Part shown: in pieces, positions 24,859 to 36,139 of the stretch
Numbering within the stretch: position 1 is the first letter of the stretch
Layout of the letters: every line of letters starts with the position of its first letter
Assembly (NCBI GenBank): GCA_002286715.1
Contig: NSJX01000014.1
Location: forward strand, 197,086 to 261,085
Source of the DNA: Dentipellis sp. KUC8613
Lineage: Eukaryota; Basidiomycota; Agaricomycetes; Russulales; Hericiaceae
Length of the DNA: 64,000 nucleotides
Direction of reading: 5' to 3'
Translations under genes and position numbers: made by a program
The notes under the pieces: model-generated
Database searches by the model: none
What the model was told of the DNA's origin: nothing
What the model saw: the letters and a program-made list of their open reading frames with translations, nothing else

Positions 24859-26319
24859 ATGGCGAGGAAGAGAGCGCGTTGGAGCACGAAGTCCAAGAAA
24901 AAACCGTCTATCGCTCCGCCTCTACGGCCTTCTTCTAGATATCAAGTTCCTAGTGAGCCGATGTGGCAGGCCATGGATCGTTTCAACAAGTGCGAAGGCG
25001 AGTCTGCGTCCAAATGAAATCTATGCTTTCAAATCCCCAATGCAAGCAAACTAATTGCATGCCTAGTTATCAGCACGGACAGACGGCACTACACCATCGG
25101 GAGATCAGACAAGTGAGTTTAGCGTCATGGTTTATCCATCTATTTCGACTAACAAAGCGGCTCTAGTATACGGGTCTTGGGAGGCAAAATGAGTCTCACG
25201 GAAAAAAATGAGCACCATACCTATTGGATTGCTCGAGTTGTATCTATGCGGGCTCGGCATAAGGCCCTCACTCCCACCAAGGCAGATGTAAGTATGTAAC
25301 GACATTGGCTGTGTAACCGTGCTAACGCAGACGAACTGTATATAGATGTGGTTGTATGTGCAATGGTACTATTCAGGGGCTGATATTGCTGCTGAGGATT
25401 CTAGTCAGTAAGTCCCTCAGATCAGTGTCTCGGACATGCTTGAAAACATCCTTGTAGAGATACTTCATTCTTTGGGCGCTATGAACGGGCACTATCCGAT
25501 GTTTATGACTATATACATCACGACAGTGTTGACGGTAGCTGCCAGCATAATCAAATTCATCCAACAGTCCTCACGCATTCCGCAGGTCTTGCAACTGTTA
25601 TTCAACTCGACGAGTTGTCGCTTGAGCCAGAGCACATCGACGAATATTCTTTCTATTCTCGATGGAATTGGAGCTCCACTGCGAAGACTCTGAACGTAAG
25701 TAACTGCTACTTATTGTGGAACTGGATTTCATTGATACTCATTTCCAATTTCTAGGGTCCGTCGCGATCTCCTTCTACCACCTGCGTAAGCACATGCGAA
25801 GAACTGTACAATCCAGACGGGGATTCTCCGATGCACTTCTGCCCTCGTCCATCCTGCCGAAGATGGTACCACCGCATCTGCCTTTTCACTTCGAACCGTG
25901 CGACTTGGACGTCTGCGGCAGAGCATGCCGACCGGCTTCTCCGGTCCTCACCTGATAGTAATGACGACTTCAGCCTATTCGAACCCTCGAAACCTGCGGT
26001 GGCGAGGATGACCACATCCCGGCGTACTAAGGGTAAAGGAAAGGAGGTTTCTTTGCCTCTCGACGATATCCCGCCACCCCTGCGTCGATGTGCTTCAGAA
26101 CCAATCGTGCGCGGCGGGAAATATGGCGTTGTAGGCAATGTGAGTGCCGTGGTTCAGGCGCGCCGATTGGCTTACCGGATCCTAAAAAATGAGCTCAATT
26201 ACCAACAAGACCTGGACAAGTGGATGGAGGGACGCGAGGGCGACGTTGATGCTGAAGATGGCGGGCAGGATGAATATGGTGACCACTACATTTGCCAGAG
26301 TTGCAAAGGCGCGATTTGA
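24859..26319 (+). CDS. BAH/PHD-type chromatin-reader-like protein
   Basis: A multi-exon gene reads through several good introns. A basic N-terminus (MARKRARWSTKSKKKPS) is followed by VISTDRRHYTIGRSDK. A BAH-like segment comes next: HTYWIARVVSMRARHK, MWLYVQWYYSGADI, ELSLEPEHIDEYSFYSRWNW. After the exon junction near 25756 comes a PHD-type zinc-finger pattern: TCVSTC, FCPRPSCRRWYHRICL, and late CQSC at the C-terminus (about 26300). BAH-PHD proteins bind nucleosomes or modified histones and usually repress or regulate transcription; the role here is inferred from that. The first intron is odd: keeping the frame needs a GC..AG intron at about 24999-25065. Either a rare GC donor is used or the 5' end is mis-modelled or damaged. 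The remaining exons join cleanly. The stop is TGA at 26317. Confidence 0.65.
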
Positions 26320-26521
26320 ATCTGTATTCGCCCGTCGTCTTTGAGGATGAGTATAGGCTTCACAGTTTTTCTTGACATACGCTTCTTGGCGCTCCATCAT
26401 TCGACGAGATCAAAAAAATTCATACGATTCAGATTCGGCAGCCGGTACATCCAGGCATGATACGCGACTATATTCTTTGAAACATTCACCCTACCACACC
26501 AGATAGCTGAGACGCGACCAT

Positions 26522-27552
26522 TCACCCAGACCAGACAGCCTGTAGAAGTTCGTGTAAGTAGAGTACAGACAAGTGAATCGCGATAGTAACGCACAGGGCC
26601 GGGCTGAGTGTAGTTGGCGGGGATGGGGTACTGTTGGTGCAAAGGATTAGCATGAAGAAGTAATCATGGTGAAAGCAGCACGTACGTTAATGTTGATGAG
26701 GATGCCAGGCTCCTGTTGAGAATCAACGAGTCAGAGATATAATCGATATTTATGGTGTTTAAAACGTACATAGCCAGTGTAGACTCCTGGGATAGCCACG
26801 AGCGGGCCTGGAGTGCCGCTGCCGCCGCCAGTGACGTTGATCTGGCCGCAGGAGAGCTGTTGAAGATGACTTAGTAATCTAGTGTATTGAGCAGAAGATC
26901 GTCAAGACTAACGTAGAACTGAGCTCCACCGAAGGTCGAGGCCACGTGCAGGGCGATCGCCTCCATGCGAACGAGGTACTGGCCACTCGGCAGGGCCGAC
27001 GGAAGGGTGAAGGTGACTCCAGGAAGGCCTTCCGCAGGGAAAGTAATAGAGCTACCGCCATCAGTGACCGCGGAGATCTGGTAGACCTTGAACCAGGTGG
27101 TGCCGGAGCCGTCGAAGGAGTCGACGTCGCCTGGAGCCTTGGCCATGTAGACGTTCACGACACCGGGGTGGTAGATCGTGCCGTCGCTCATGATGCCGAG
27201 CTGCTGGCCAGCACCGACGGTGATTGTCTCGGCGGTGGGGTCGGTCTGCGTGTCGTAGCAAGTGAAGTCGGGGCTGGTGACATCAGTGACCTGAAGCATG
27301 GCAAACGGTTAGGAGAAAGAAAATTGTCAGATGGAGGATAGAAGACTCACGGGAGCCTGGGTGTTGAAATTGTTAGTCTTGCGAACGTTCACCCATGCCG
27401 GCGTGGTTGTTCCACCGACCACAAGGGACGGGAAGGTGTCTGCAAACTCGCGTCAGAAAATGTGTCAAGAACTGACGAGTACTACGCTTACAATGGGCAG
27501 CAGCCTGTGCGATGAACGCGGAGAACGCAGCGAGGGTAGCGAAGGACTTCAT
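26522..27552 (-). CDS. AA9 lytic polysaccharide monooxygenase
   Basis: This is a secreted copper enzyme that cleaves cellulose or related glycans oxidatively, using O2 or hydrogen peroxide. The signal peptide ([19 protein letters not shown]) ends exactly before [11 protein letters not shown], so His1 of the mature protein is available for the copper histidine brace. The second brace histidine is in [18 protein letters not shown]. The outer-sphere His and the Gln-x-Tyr axial motif are in [14 protein letters not shown]. After short introns come [20 protein letters not shown] and [18 protein letters not shown], and then [17 protein letters not shown] with stop at 26522. The last exon is only six codons. 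There is no CBM1 or linker, so it is a single-domain AA9. It converges on the BAH/PHD gene, with 202 bp between them. Confidence 0.93.
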
Positions 27553-27604
27553 GGCAATGGAGGACTTGAGTTACCAAGATGTCGAATCTGGTCGTGTTCG
27601 TGAG

Positions 27605-27612
27605 CTTTTATA
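27605..27612 (-). promoter_or_regulatory. TATA box of the AA9 gene
   Basis: The minus strand reads TATAAAAG, 53-60 bp before the ATG at 27552. Confidence 0.6.
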
Positions 27613-30182
27613 CGATATCGGCACCCCGCCAGGCTGAGGTTCGCGTACCCATCTTGAACGCGGCGAAATGCCTCGTCGCGTGCAAAGAGTGAGTGCCCTA
27701 GAATGACAATGGCGCGAGGCTCGGAAGTCACCTCGATAGCATAAGACAGTCTCTTCTCCGAGATGAGGACGAGGCTTTGCCAGGCAGACAGACACGACCA
27801 TTGGGTGAGAGGCAAATTGGTCCGTACCCCAGGTCTGTTAGAAACCCATCCTACTCGCCGTTGGAGATTCCACATGAGGGTGGAGCCAATCCTAGAGCGG
27901 ATAGGAAAGAAGCCTCTGCATATCATGCCAAGACCAAGCGAAGGCGAACCTAGCCGAAGTTTTGCCTGTTATTCCGAGTGTCAGCCGGTCAACAGTGTGT
28001 CCAAGGAAAACGTGGAGAGAGTATTTGCGAGATCGTTAGCACGACCACAGTCGAAGCTTGCCCTTCAGCATCATGACATCACACGAGAGGTATGTCTCGA
28101 AGAATTAAATCGAATGGGAGCAAGCTGTGGGGATTCTGCATCGAACGACTGTATATTCCGCCGCCAATCTTCCGAATCAGCCCAAATGATATCATAGAAG
28201 CTTAGAATAGATGGAACAAGATACGATGCATCGGCTTAGCCTGAGAGACGAGCGGGAGGTGCTCTATATGCAGATTCAAAATTGTGGCCCGGGTCATGGT
28301 TGTTCTTGTATTACATTCGAAGAACTCGAAGGATTATACTTAGGCATCTGACGCAAACAATTGGCTTTAGGAACTGGTCTTTGGGAATGTAAACGTCTTA
28401 CAAGATGTTTTTCTGAACACACGATGCAGGCGGGTCACCTTCCGGTAGATTGTGGAGAACGGAGTGAATGTCATTGGTCATGAGCTTGAGGCAAGCAGGG
28501 TTCTCAAATCAGCGACGTTTGCCAGAGATCTGCAGAGCAGCGGAACAGCGAGTGGATGAGATTGAGGCATACATATAGTTCGAAAATAGCACACCTCGCA
28601 GTTGCTGACCAGTCGTGAGGACAGTCAAGTCTATCGAACGGCACAGATAAGTGCTTCGTCACGCCTTCGGGTGTAGTTTGTTCGAAGCTAGGGATGCTGC
28701 AGTTATTTACGAGGGGTATCGCCGCCTCCAAATCTAAAAATGGTACAGACGCACGATGAAGCAGTCGGGATGATATATAATTTGATTGAGTGACGGACCA
28801 ACTATCCGAGGACCATTTATCTGGAACTCGTGACCGCTCAAGGCAAAAGCCATAGCGAGGAGCGCCGGATGAGAGGTTGACACCAGGGTTGTAGTAGCAT
28901 AGGAAGGCGACTGCGGAATCATTCATTAAAGTGGTACGATCGAAGCTGATCTTCAAAGTAGTGGGGTACAGATGTCCTGCGCGTCGATAGCCTAGGGTAA
29001 CACCAAAGACTGTGGTCTGCGATGGCGCCTGACGCTGTAGAGGGACACATGAGGGTCTCATCATGCGAACATGAGTCGCGGCCGGAAGAGCGACGGGCCA
29101 TGATGGCTTCAAGCTTTTCCGCGACGCCGGTTTCTATTTGAGAGCGCAGCTGGGTGATGCAAGGCATGGGTAGGGGGCGTCTCGCGATGAAGACGGATTT
29201 GAGTCGAGAGTCATCAAAATTGCCAATGGGCTGTGTTCGGAAGTATCTTCAACCAGAGAAGCCAGGCGAACTGGAACATCTAGGCAGGGCTAGGTTGAGG
29301 CTGATTATGTGTACTTGTGTGGAAAGGCAGAACATCCTTCGCGACGACGTCGACGTGGGCATCTGGGATAGAAAATTGAATAGATGCATCGATGGGATAT
29401 TCAGGCAAGTAATCGCAGACGTACCAGCCAACTTCCTGCCGTCAGAAACAAGGGAAATGACGACAGCGCGATTCCCTAGCAGCTTGCGAGCAGCTCAGTG
29501 ATACAAGACAGCGAAACAGAGTCATGGTGCTTGAAATTCCATCGCATGTAGACCATATCCACAGCTAGAGGCAGGCTAATACTGGATTCTGGTTTCAAAA
29601 TCCGTGTTGTCCTTTGGCAATTGTTGGTTTCCTGGCACGAATCAATGGTGACCCATCATCCGAGAGGGTTACTTCTATGCAGCATTCTGATTGACGACCA
29701 TGTAATTGACCCAGAGAGGTCGCTACAGACAAAGACAGATGTCAGGGAGTAAACCGCCGTTGAGAAGGAGCTCGGGGAGATATCAGAATTGTCATAAGGT
29801 AAAGTCGACGGAGGAGATGTTTGGTAAAGCCTTGTTCCGATGTTCATTCAAGCATGAGAAAGTTCATCCGCATTCGGCGCCTCTTTGTCTCATGCCGTAA
29901 TGTTGTGGGCGTGTTCGCACAAGCTCAGATTATGGCGGTCACGGATAAACGCAAACCAGAAAATCCTTCATGGTCGAGGACGACTCGCGAACTTTCGTAG
30001 AGTCTTAACGTTGTTGTCGCTTTTGGATTGATCTCTAGCCGATGTGAGTACGGTGCTATGCTCTTGTAGACGGGCCACGAGGCTGACACGCACACCTGCT
30101 CCACGAACCCACGACTCTGACGGGAACGGCGGCCTTCTTGCGTCCCAGACCTCCTCACCTTGACAACCCGTGACGAACAATC
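27613..30182. other. Long intergenic region between AA9 and thaumatin-like genes
   Basis: These 2.6 kb separate two divergent secreted-protein genes. The only coding-like stretch is a minus-strand ORF at 28504-29112, listed separately. The rest shows short ORFs only. Confidence 0.4.
28504..29112 (-). CDS. Hypothetical protein, uncertain
   Basis: A 202-codon minus-strand ORF with no family I recognise. A stretch reading TVFGVTLGYRRAGHLYPTTL then SAVAFLCYYNPGVNLSSG looks protein-like. In a neighbouring frame, 28919-29167 encodes a coiled-coil-like MPCITQLRSQIETGVAEKLE. This could mean an intron or frameshift joins the two into one gene. No signal peptide or domain motif is visible. It may be a degenerate gene. 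Confidence 0.25.
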   Translation of the reverse strand: MKPSWPVALPAATHVRMMRPSCVPLQRQAPSQTTVFGVTLGYRRAGHLYPTTLKISFDRTTLMNDSAVAFLCYYNPGVNLSSGAPRYGFCLERSRVPDKWSSDSWSVTQSNYISSRLLHRASVPFLDLEAAIPLVNNCSIPSFEQTTPEGVTKHLSVPFDRLDCPHDWSATARCAIFELYVCLNLIHSLFRCSADLWQTSLI

Positions 30183-31869
30183 ATGAAAATTATCGATATC
30201 TTCGGAATCTCCGGGCTTTTGTTTGCACAACATACCCTGGCCCGTAACTTCACAGTCATCAATGCATGTCCATTCACCATATGGTGTGTATCAGTACTTC
30301 CATTCTTTGAAATGAATTGCGACTCTGATCAGGAGGCACGATCATTGTCAGGCCTGCCGTGAGTCGCAGTTGGGGGTCCGTCACGCGAACCATGCTCAAT
30401 TGTTCGACTATAGATGTTCACCGACTTGACGGTGGCGTCAAACGTGCCGTCCTTTCCAACAGGGTAAGCCGCAAGCATCCCATGGAGATACAGTTGCTTT
30501 CTTACAACCATTGTTCCTCAGTTGGGAGGCGCCTTCGAACAGTCAAGTCTCGTTCACTGTTCCCGACAATTGGAAGTCTGGCCGTATATGGGTATGTTTA
30601 TTCTATGCACCTCACCGCGTGATGACACCTTATTGTTCTTTGTGCCCCAAAGGGTCGTCGGAATTGTGATTTCTCGACCAACCCGGGTCCAAACTCTTGT
30701 CTAGACGGTGGCTGCAACGGCGGACTCCTGTGCGATCCTCACACCGGAACGGTGCGTGCACATGCCTAACTGCTTCTAGTACGAATAAGCTTATTGTTCC
30801 GTAGGGCGTCCCGCCCGCAAGTGTGGCAGAATGGACACTCCAGGGCGATGGCAACTGGGATTTCTATGACAGTAACATTTGTTCCTAATTCTATCTTGTC
30901 CATGTGTTGACAGCGACGTGGTCCCAAGTTTCCCTTGTCGACGGTTTTAACCTACCCATGTCAATCACCAACAACACCAATTGTCCTCTAGCGGATTTCC
31001 CCGTGGATCTCGGGCCTAATTGTGTGGTCTATGTCTCCTCGGACATGGCGCTTCTCGCTGATGTGCGACAGGTCCTGACCCATTGAAAGGTTCATTCGAT
31101 TCTACAGGGTTCCCGGTGGGATGCAAGAGTGCATGCGCTGCCAACCTGGATGGGAATCCCAGTGCGTCATGCTTGTCTTTGTGCGGACCGATACGGTTGT
31201 TCAACTGTGCCTCTACTGGTAGGCAACTCGGCAAATTGTTGTAGTGGGAGCTTCTCGACTGCGCAGACTTGTCCATCTTCTGGCGTGGCGTTCTACAGTT
31301 ATTTCAGTACGTACCCCCTGATTTCTCGAGTTCTTCTCCGACTTGTCCTCGGCATTCACTGTTTACTCTCTAGAGGGCAGTTGTCCGAACTCTTACGCTT
31401 ACGCGTTCGACGAGAGCAGTAATACTGCTCTCTGGACGTGTGACTCGGGCTTGAATGCAGACTACTCTCTAACCTTTTGCCCGTAAGCAGCCATCATTTT
31501 TATTCCACATATGTTCTTCTATGTGCAATGTTGACACACGTGAGATAAAAGATCCACGAATGGCAGTAGCTCGGTCGCTTCCGCCCTCCCGTCATCCTCG
31601 AGCGGGAGTCTTTCAGGTACGCTTCGCCAGCCTTGTCGCCTCACGCCCTCGGCCGCGGCCGTCCTTGACGTCTCTTCCCCGCGTCTGTCCTCTCATCCCG
31701 AACAGGCAGCAGCACCTTTTCTACCTCCGGCATGGTTAGCCCCACTCCCGCACGGCCAAGCAGTCCTTCCATCTCTGTCCTGGATCATCTGTACCCCTGG
31801 GCGTGGACAGCATTGGTGGTGCTCATTTGTACTATTATGCACCTCACAGGCCTTGTGACGGGTCTATGA
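30183..31869 (+). CDS. Thaumatin-like protein (PR-5/GH152) with C-terminal membrane anchor
   Basis: The signal peptide (MKIIDIFGISGLLFAQHTLA) precedes RNFTVINACPFTIWPA. The thaumatin body continues over several exons: MFTDLTVASNVPSFPTGWEA, GRRNCDFSTNPGPNSCLDGG, CNGGLLCD, PASVAEWTLQ, DFYD and SLVDGFNLPMSI. It then reads NCPLADFPVDLGPNCPDPLK, CKSACAANLDGNP and NCCSGSF, and ends in ADYSLTFCP. Many paired cysteines are conserved. Fungal members often hydrolyse beta-1,3-glucan and act in cell-wall remodelling. An apparent stop at 31484 lies in an intron (GTAAGC..AAAAG). Splicing adds a Ser-rich stalk (STNGSSSVASALPSSSSGS), then after a second intron TPARPSSPSISVLDHLYPWA and the hydrophobic WTALVVLICTIMHLTGLV, ending at 31869. 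The protein is thus probably anchored to the membrane or by GPI rather than freely secreted. Confidence 0.88.
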
Positions 31870-32070
31870 ACCCTTCACATCGGCTTCTGGGACCGAGAAG
31901 GAGCGCAACGATGCATCCGCAGGGCACCTATATCTTAGAGGCCAGACAGTTCGGGATTACGGACCCAGCTTCACGGAATACTCAGCCATATACGGATATC
32001 TGGATCATGGCATTGTTACATACAACGACTTCGAATTCCCAGACAGTCAGATCAAGAGGCAGACCCATGC

Positions 32071-33619
32071 TCACAGCGAGATATCGCCGAACACGGGACG
32101 GTGGTCGCTGGCGATAACACCGTCGTCTGTGAGGGACGTTTCAACCTTTATGGCGGTCCCGTTCCTGACGTTCGCAGTGCATCAGTCCCAGTGGTCTGCG
32201 CCTAGCCCGAAAAGACTGCTCACCATCCGCCATTGCTCCCTCCGAACACGAAGTCGATCCTCTGCGGATTTGGAGCGTCATGAGACTAACACGTGGTGTG
32301 AAGGCGTAAAACCACCTGCCTGATACTGGCTCGTGTCGTCGGGAGCGTTGAAGCCTGTGAAGGAGGCGAAATTGCCGGAAACAGCGAACCGGGGGACCTG
32401 CGTGCGCAGGTCCAGCGCCTTAAACCCTGGAAGCGTACCGTTGGGGATAGGAAAGCGCTCCATAAACGTGCTGTTAATGGCGACAGGCGGCAGCTCGCCC
32501 GTTATGATCTGGTACGCGCCGGAATCATCTCCGGTAGACGCGCTGGGGCACGCCCGAGGTCAGCCTGGCGCCGGAAGCAGTGCATATCGAAAAGGTAATT
32601 GAGCCAATCACCTGTTGAAATCGCCCGTGATAAGGACCGTGCTGTGTCCGTGGTTTTGTGCGGCCTCGAAGTGCGCGCGCCAGAGAATCAGCGAGGCGCC
32701 GAGGCGCCGCTGGTCATCGGATTGATCGTCGAGATGGGTGTTGATGTACGTGAATTTCTTGCCTGTCGCCTTCACGCGAAAATGTGTGGCCGTGGCGATC
32801 CGAACAGAGCCGGCACCAGGAAACTTCGAACCAGGGACAAATGGAGTGTTCCTGCAATGGATCCGAGATGAAGCACGAAAAAGGAAGAAGGTAGATCTGA
32901 TGAGACGCACGAAAGCCAAAAAGTATCGTTATTGATCAGCTCGAAGACCGGCCTGGTGTTTGGTCACAAGGTTTAGCGATCATATGTCAGCCCGACAGCT
33001 GTAGGTAACCTTGTGGAGAGTGGTCTTACTTATTGTAGAAAATGGGGCTAAACTCGCCGGCCGCGACGCCGTCGTCTCGCCCGACGCCAACCTGTACGTG
33101 GAATATTACGATCTTGCGCCGATGCATCTGAAACAGAAAAGAACGTACCCAAGACCAGTCTGTGCCCAGCAATTCTGCCATATCGTTCACCTGTCGAACG
33201 AGCGCCTCTTGGAAGCCTGCGGATGCACACGGTGCGAACTGGGATCAGCCACAACTATTCACTGCTTGCTGCGCAAACACGAATGCAGCCCCTGTAGGGC
33301 AGAGGCGCGACAGCATGACGTACACCAAGAGGACAGCCCATAGGTTCTACGTACCTGCAAGGACGATGTTTTCGCCCAGGAGGCGCTGGGCCACCTTGAT
33401 TCGGCGTGTGCTCCAGGGCTGTTCGCCTGTCAAGTTGAGGAAAGCAGGCTGTTGTAGGGGATCAGGAAGAGCTGCCAAAGTCTGCTGCACTGTGATATTG
33501 TCCGGCATCGAATCAAAGCGCAGATTCCATGAGGCGATGCGTATGTGTGTTGCCGAGGCCATAGTTGCTATGCCAGAGAGAGCGAAGAGGGAGCGCCACA
33601 AACGAGTAGGCAACGTCAT
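32071..33619 (-). CDS. Secreted endonuclease/exonuclease/phosphatase-family protein
   Basis: A hydrophobic N-terminus (RLWRSLFALSGIATMASA) leads into THIRIASWNLRFDSMPDN, the first EEP-fold strand with its metal-site Asn. Later exons add FQEALVRQVNDM (metal-binding Glu), VGVGRDDG and GEFSPIFYNK. They continue with FTYINTHLDDQSDDQRR, VLITGDFN (catalytic Asp/Asn), RIDFVFGGSNGGW and, in the last exon, DGVIASDHRPVFGDISL (catalytic Asp-His) with the stop at 32071. All five EEP motifs are present in order. The family includes DNases, phosphodiesterases and inositol-phosphate or sphingomyelin phosphatases. Motifs alone do not decide the substrate, though the signal peptide makes an extracellular nuclease or phosphodiesterase plausible. 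It converges with the thaumatin-like gene, about 200 bp apart. Confidence 0.85.
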
Positions 33620-34675
33620 CTTGCGATTCGACTTGATCGGGGCGCCGACGCGACGAGGCTAGTCCCTTGTCGATTAAATACGAGGCCGCCATCAAACCTC
33701 TTCGAGGAAGACTGTGAGCACGTTGGTCAGAACGCATGGTTGACGATGTGTCGTGATCAGCGGTATAGGACAGTAATAGTAAAGAAGCGTAGAAAGCGAC
33801 ACGGTGTCATGAAAATAGGCCCAATAGGCGGGCCGCGTGCATGCGCAGGGCAGACGGCGGTGCATGTGCATGATCCCGTCCTCTTTCATTCTCACCTACC
33901 AATGCGGCACGTGTCCCCGGGCGAGAATCTTTACGGCATAGCAACCACGACTTCCGCGACTCGGTTCGCCCCCTCGCATCTAGGAGGTGCGCCAAACGCA
34001 TTGCTGTTGTCCCCGTATGGGGAATGAGTACGATAGATGAACAATGCAATGTTGCTCGGCCTCTAAACAAGGATGTCTCGCTGCGCCTGCGACAAAAAAG
34101 AGAACAATGCTCTCTTGTAGTTTGAAATTCAGGATACGTGCAGCAGGGCAACTACTACCCCCGTACAGTAGAATCGGGTCTCTCCGCGCGCAAAGCGAAT
34201 GCAAGACACAATACTGTACGAAACGAGAGGGGGAAAGCGCGTCGTGCCGCCGAGAGCCAGTGCTACACGTGTCGGGGTGACAGGAGGCGTCGGGGGTACT
34301 GGGGACTAGGGGGCCATGTGCTTGATAGCGGCGGAGGCAAGCGTTAGGTGGGTGGGGAAGGGGAAGAGATGCTCCTGGGATCGCGGAGAGAACGAAAGAG
34401 CGGCGAGGGAGGAGAGTGGTCAGGAGAGGGGGTAAGCGCCTGAGTGTCGGAGCAGGCGATAAGGGGAGAAACCAGTCTGCCGGCAAGGTGTGGGTAAGCG
34501 GAGCCTGAACCCTGTGGGGCAGCCCGGACCCCGGGTCATGCCGCATCTGGAGACATCTCCCTGCACGATTTCTTTATATTCCAGCGTTTCCCTCAAGCCT
34601 TCCACCTATATAATATCCCCCTCCGCCTTCCGACTCCCCTCATCCATCTTCCCCTCTTTCCCCTTTCCCGTCCCC
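33620..34675. other. Divergent promoter region
   Basis: These 1.06 kb lie between the EEP-family gene (minus) and velB (plus). No coding exon was recognised. The right end has pyrimidine-rich sequence and a TATA box typical of a core promoter and 5' UTR. Confidence 0.45.
34607..34614 (+). promoter_or_regulatory. TATA box of velB-like gene
   Basis: TATATAAT lies about 65 bp before the ATG at 34676, followed by a C/T-rich leader. Confidence 0.5.
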
Positions 34676-36139
34676 ATGTATGGTACTCCTTACGGTTCCC
34701 AGCCTCCCCAGAGTTATTCCAGTTCCGAGTACTCCCAACAGGCACAGCCATCCGGCGGCCATGCATCAAGACAGCGCGCTCAGCGCGACTCGCAGTCCGA
34801 CTCGCGCAAGATCGGAAACCCTCTGAGCTTTTCGACAGGGCAGTTTGCGGGCCAGCTCATGCGAGCAGAGTTGGTGGAACTTCAGAAGGCAGATCTCGGC
34901 AGAAAGTGCGTCTTCTCCTATCACCCTGCATCGTGCGCGCTTACATCTTTCTGCCTTGGCTAGATATGCGCGCAAAGATCGCAGGCCGCTTGACCCCCCG
35001 CCAGTAGTCCAACTCCGACTTTACTCCGTTCACAATGCAGGTACCGAACAACAGACGGAGACAGAAGTAGAGCATTACGAGTGCGCCCCATTCCATCCTA
35101 TTGTCTCGCGTTTCACATGTCCTAACCTTCCTTGTGGGTGCCTCATAGCGAGATCAACAACATGGGCCTTATATGCCATGTAGACCTGTTCCCTGTCCCT
35201 GCTCAAGACTCGCCCGAGGCGTCTACCTCTGAGGGCAAACGGAAGGATAGCACCACTGCTTCTCCGAGTCACGCGTCCACATCCATGTCGCCCGCACCAT
35301 ACTCTCCTCCTGGTGGCGTCCAGCCATATCCCTACACATATCCCGCTCCTCAACCTCCATATCCTGGCGCCGTCCCTGGAACGTCGACTATCGTCCCAGG
35401 ACACCCCTCGATGCACCTACCATCATCACAGTACGGACAAGACTCTGCACATATGCAAGGACAGGCGGTGGACAACGAGGTCGTGCACCACTTCAATAAT
35501 TACGCTATCACCGAATCCTCGAAGTGCACGGAGTCGCTTGCCGGCACGACATTTGTGCAGGCCTCGAACCTCGACTATAAGGGGAACAAAGTGTTGATGT
35601 TCGTTTTCTCAGTCCGTGTTCTTCCTTTTATCTATGAATTTCATTTCCCCTGCTTCTTGTTCCACCGCAGGGAAGCTGACGCGACGTCCTTCTTCCCTTC
35701 TAGGATCTCGCCGTGAAAATGGAGGGCAACTTCATCCTCAGATATCGATGTTTTGACCTCTTTTCCAAGGTCGCCGGTGAAGTGCGCGAGACGCCTGTGT
35801 GGGCTGAGTGCTATGGGGGACCCTTTCGCGTGTACTCAACCAAGGAGTTCCCCGGTTTGCGTGCATCAACGGACTTGACGAAGGTACGATCCGATGATAA
35901 CTCATCTAAGCGCCCATTTCGTGACCATTTTCTGATTTTCTCGTCCAAAGCACCTGTCCTACTTCGGCGTACGTCTCAATCTCCGGGAAACCGAGCGCAA
36001 GCGAAGGAAAAAGACAGAAATAGAAGACGCGGCGTCCGGCGGAGAACCGGGTGGTGGCCGGCGCAGGCGTCGCGCGGGAGAGGACGAGGAGATGGGAGAC
36101 GCGACTGGAGACTTCAGGAGCGATCGCTTCGACGAGTAG
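34676..36139 (+). CDS. velB: Velvet-domain regulator, VelB type
   Basis: Velvet proteins are fungal transcription regulators with an NF-kB-like DNA-binding fold. VelB works with VeA/LaeA and VosA in development, spore survival and secondary metabolism. A Gln/Ser-rich N-terminus leads to RKIGNPLSFSTGQFAGQLMR. The domain follows: KDRRPLDPPPVVQLRLYSVH, EINNMGLICHVDLFPV, TFVQASNLDYKGNKVLMFVF, SDLAVKMEGNFILRYRCFDL, CYGGPFRVYSTKEFPGL, and HLSYFGVRLNLRETERKRRK. Inside the domain, between DLFPV and CTESLAGTTFVQA, lies a Pro/Ser/Tyr-rich insertion of about 110 residues. A long disordered insertion there is characteristic of VelB rather than VeA or VosA. The C-terminus is basic then acidic. At least five exons join in frame. 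Confidence 0.88.

Noticed and set aside
24387..24896. 169-codon minus-strand ORF across the right inverted repeat
   Set aside because: It overlaps the repeat and the first exon of the BAH/PHD gene, and it has no motif.
31484..31486. Stop codon as the end of the thaumatin-like gene
   Set aside because: It is part of a GTAAGC donor. Splicing opens a stalk and membrane helix in frame over two further exons, which is unlikely by chance.
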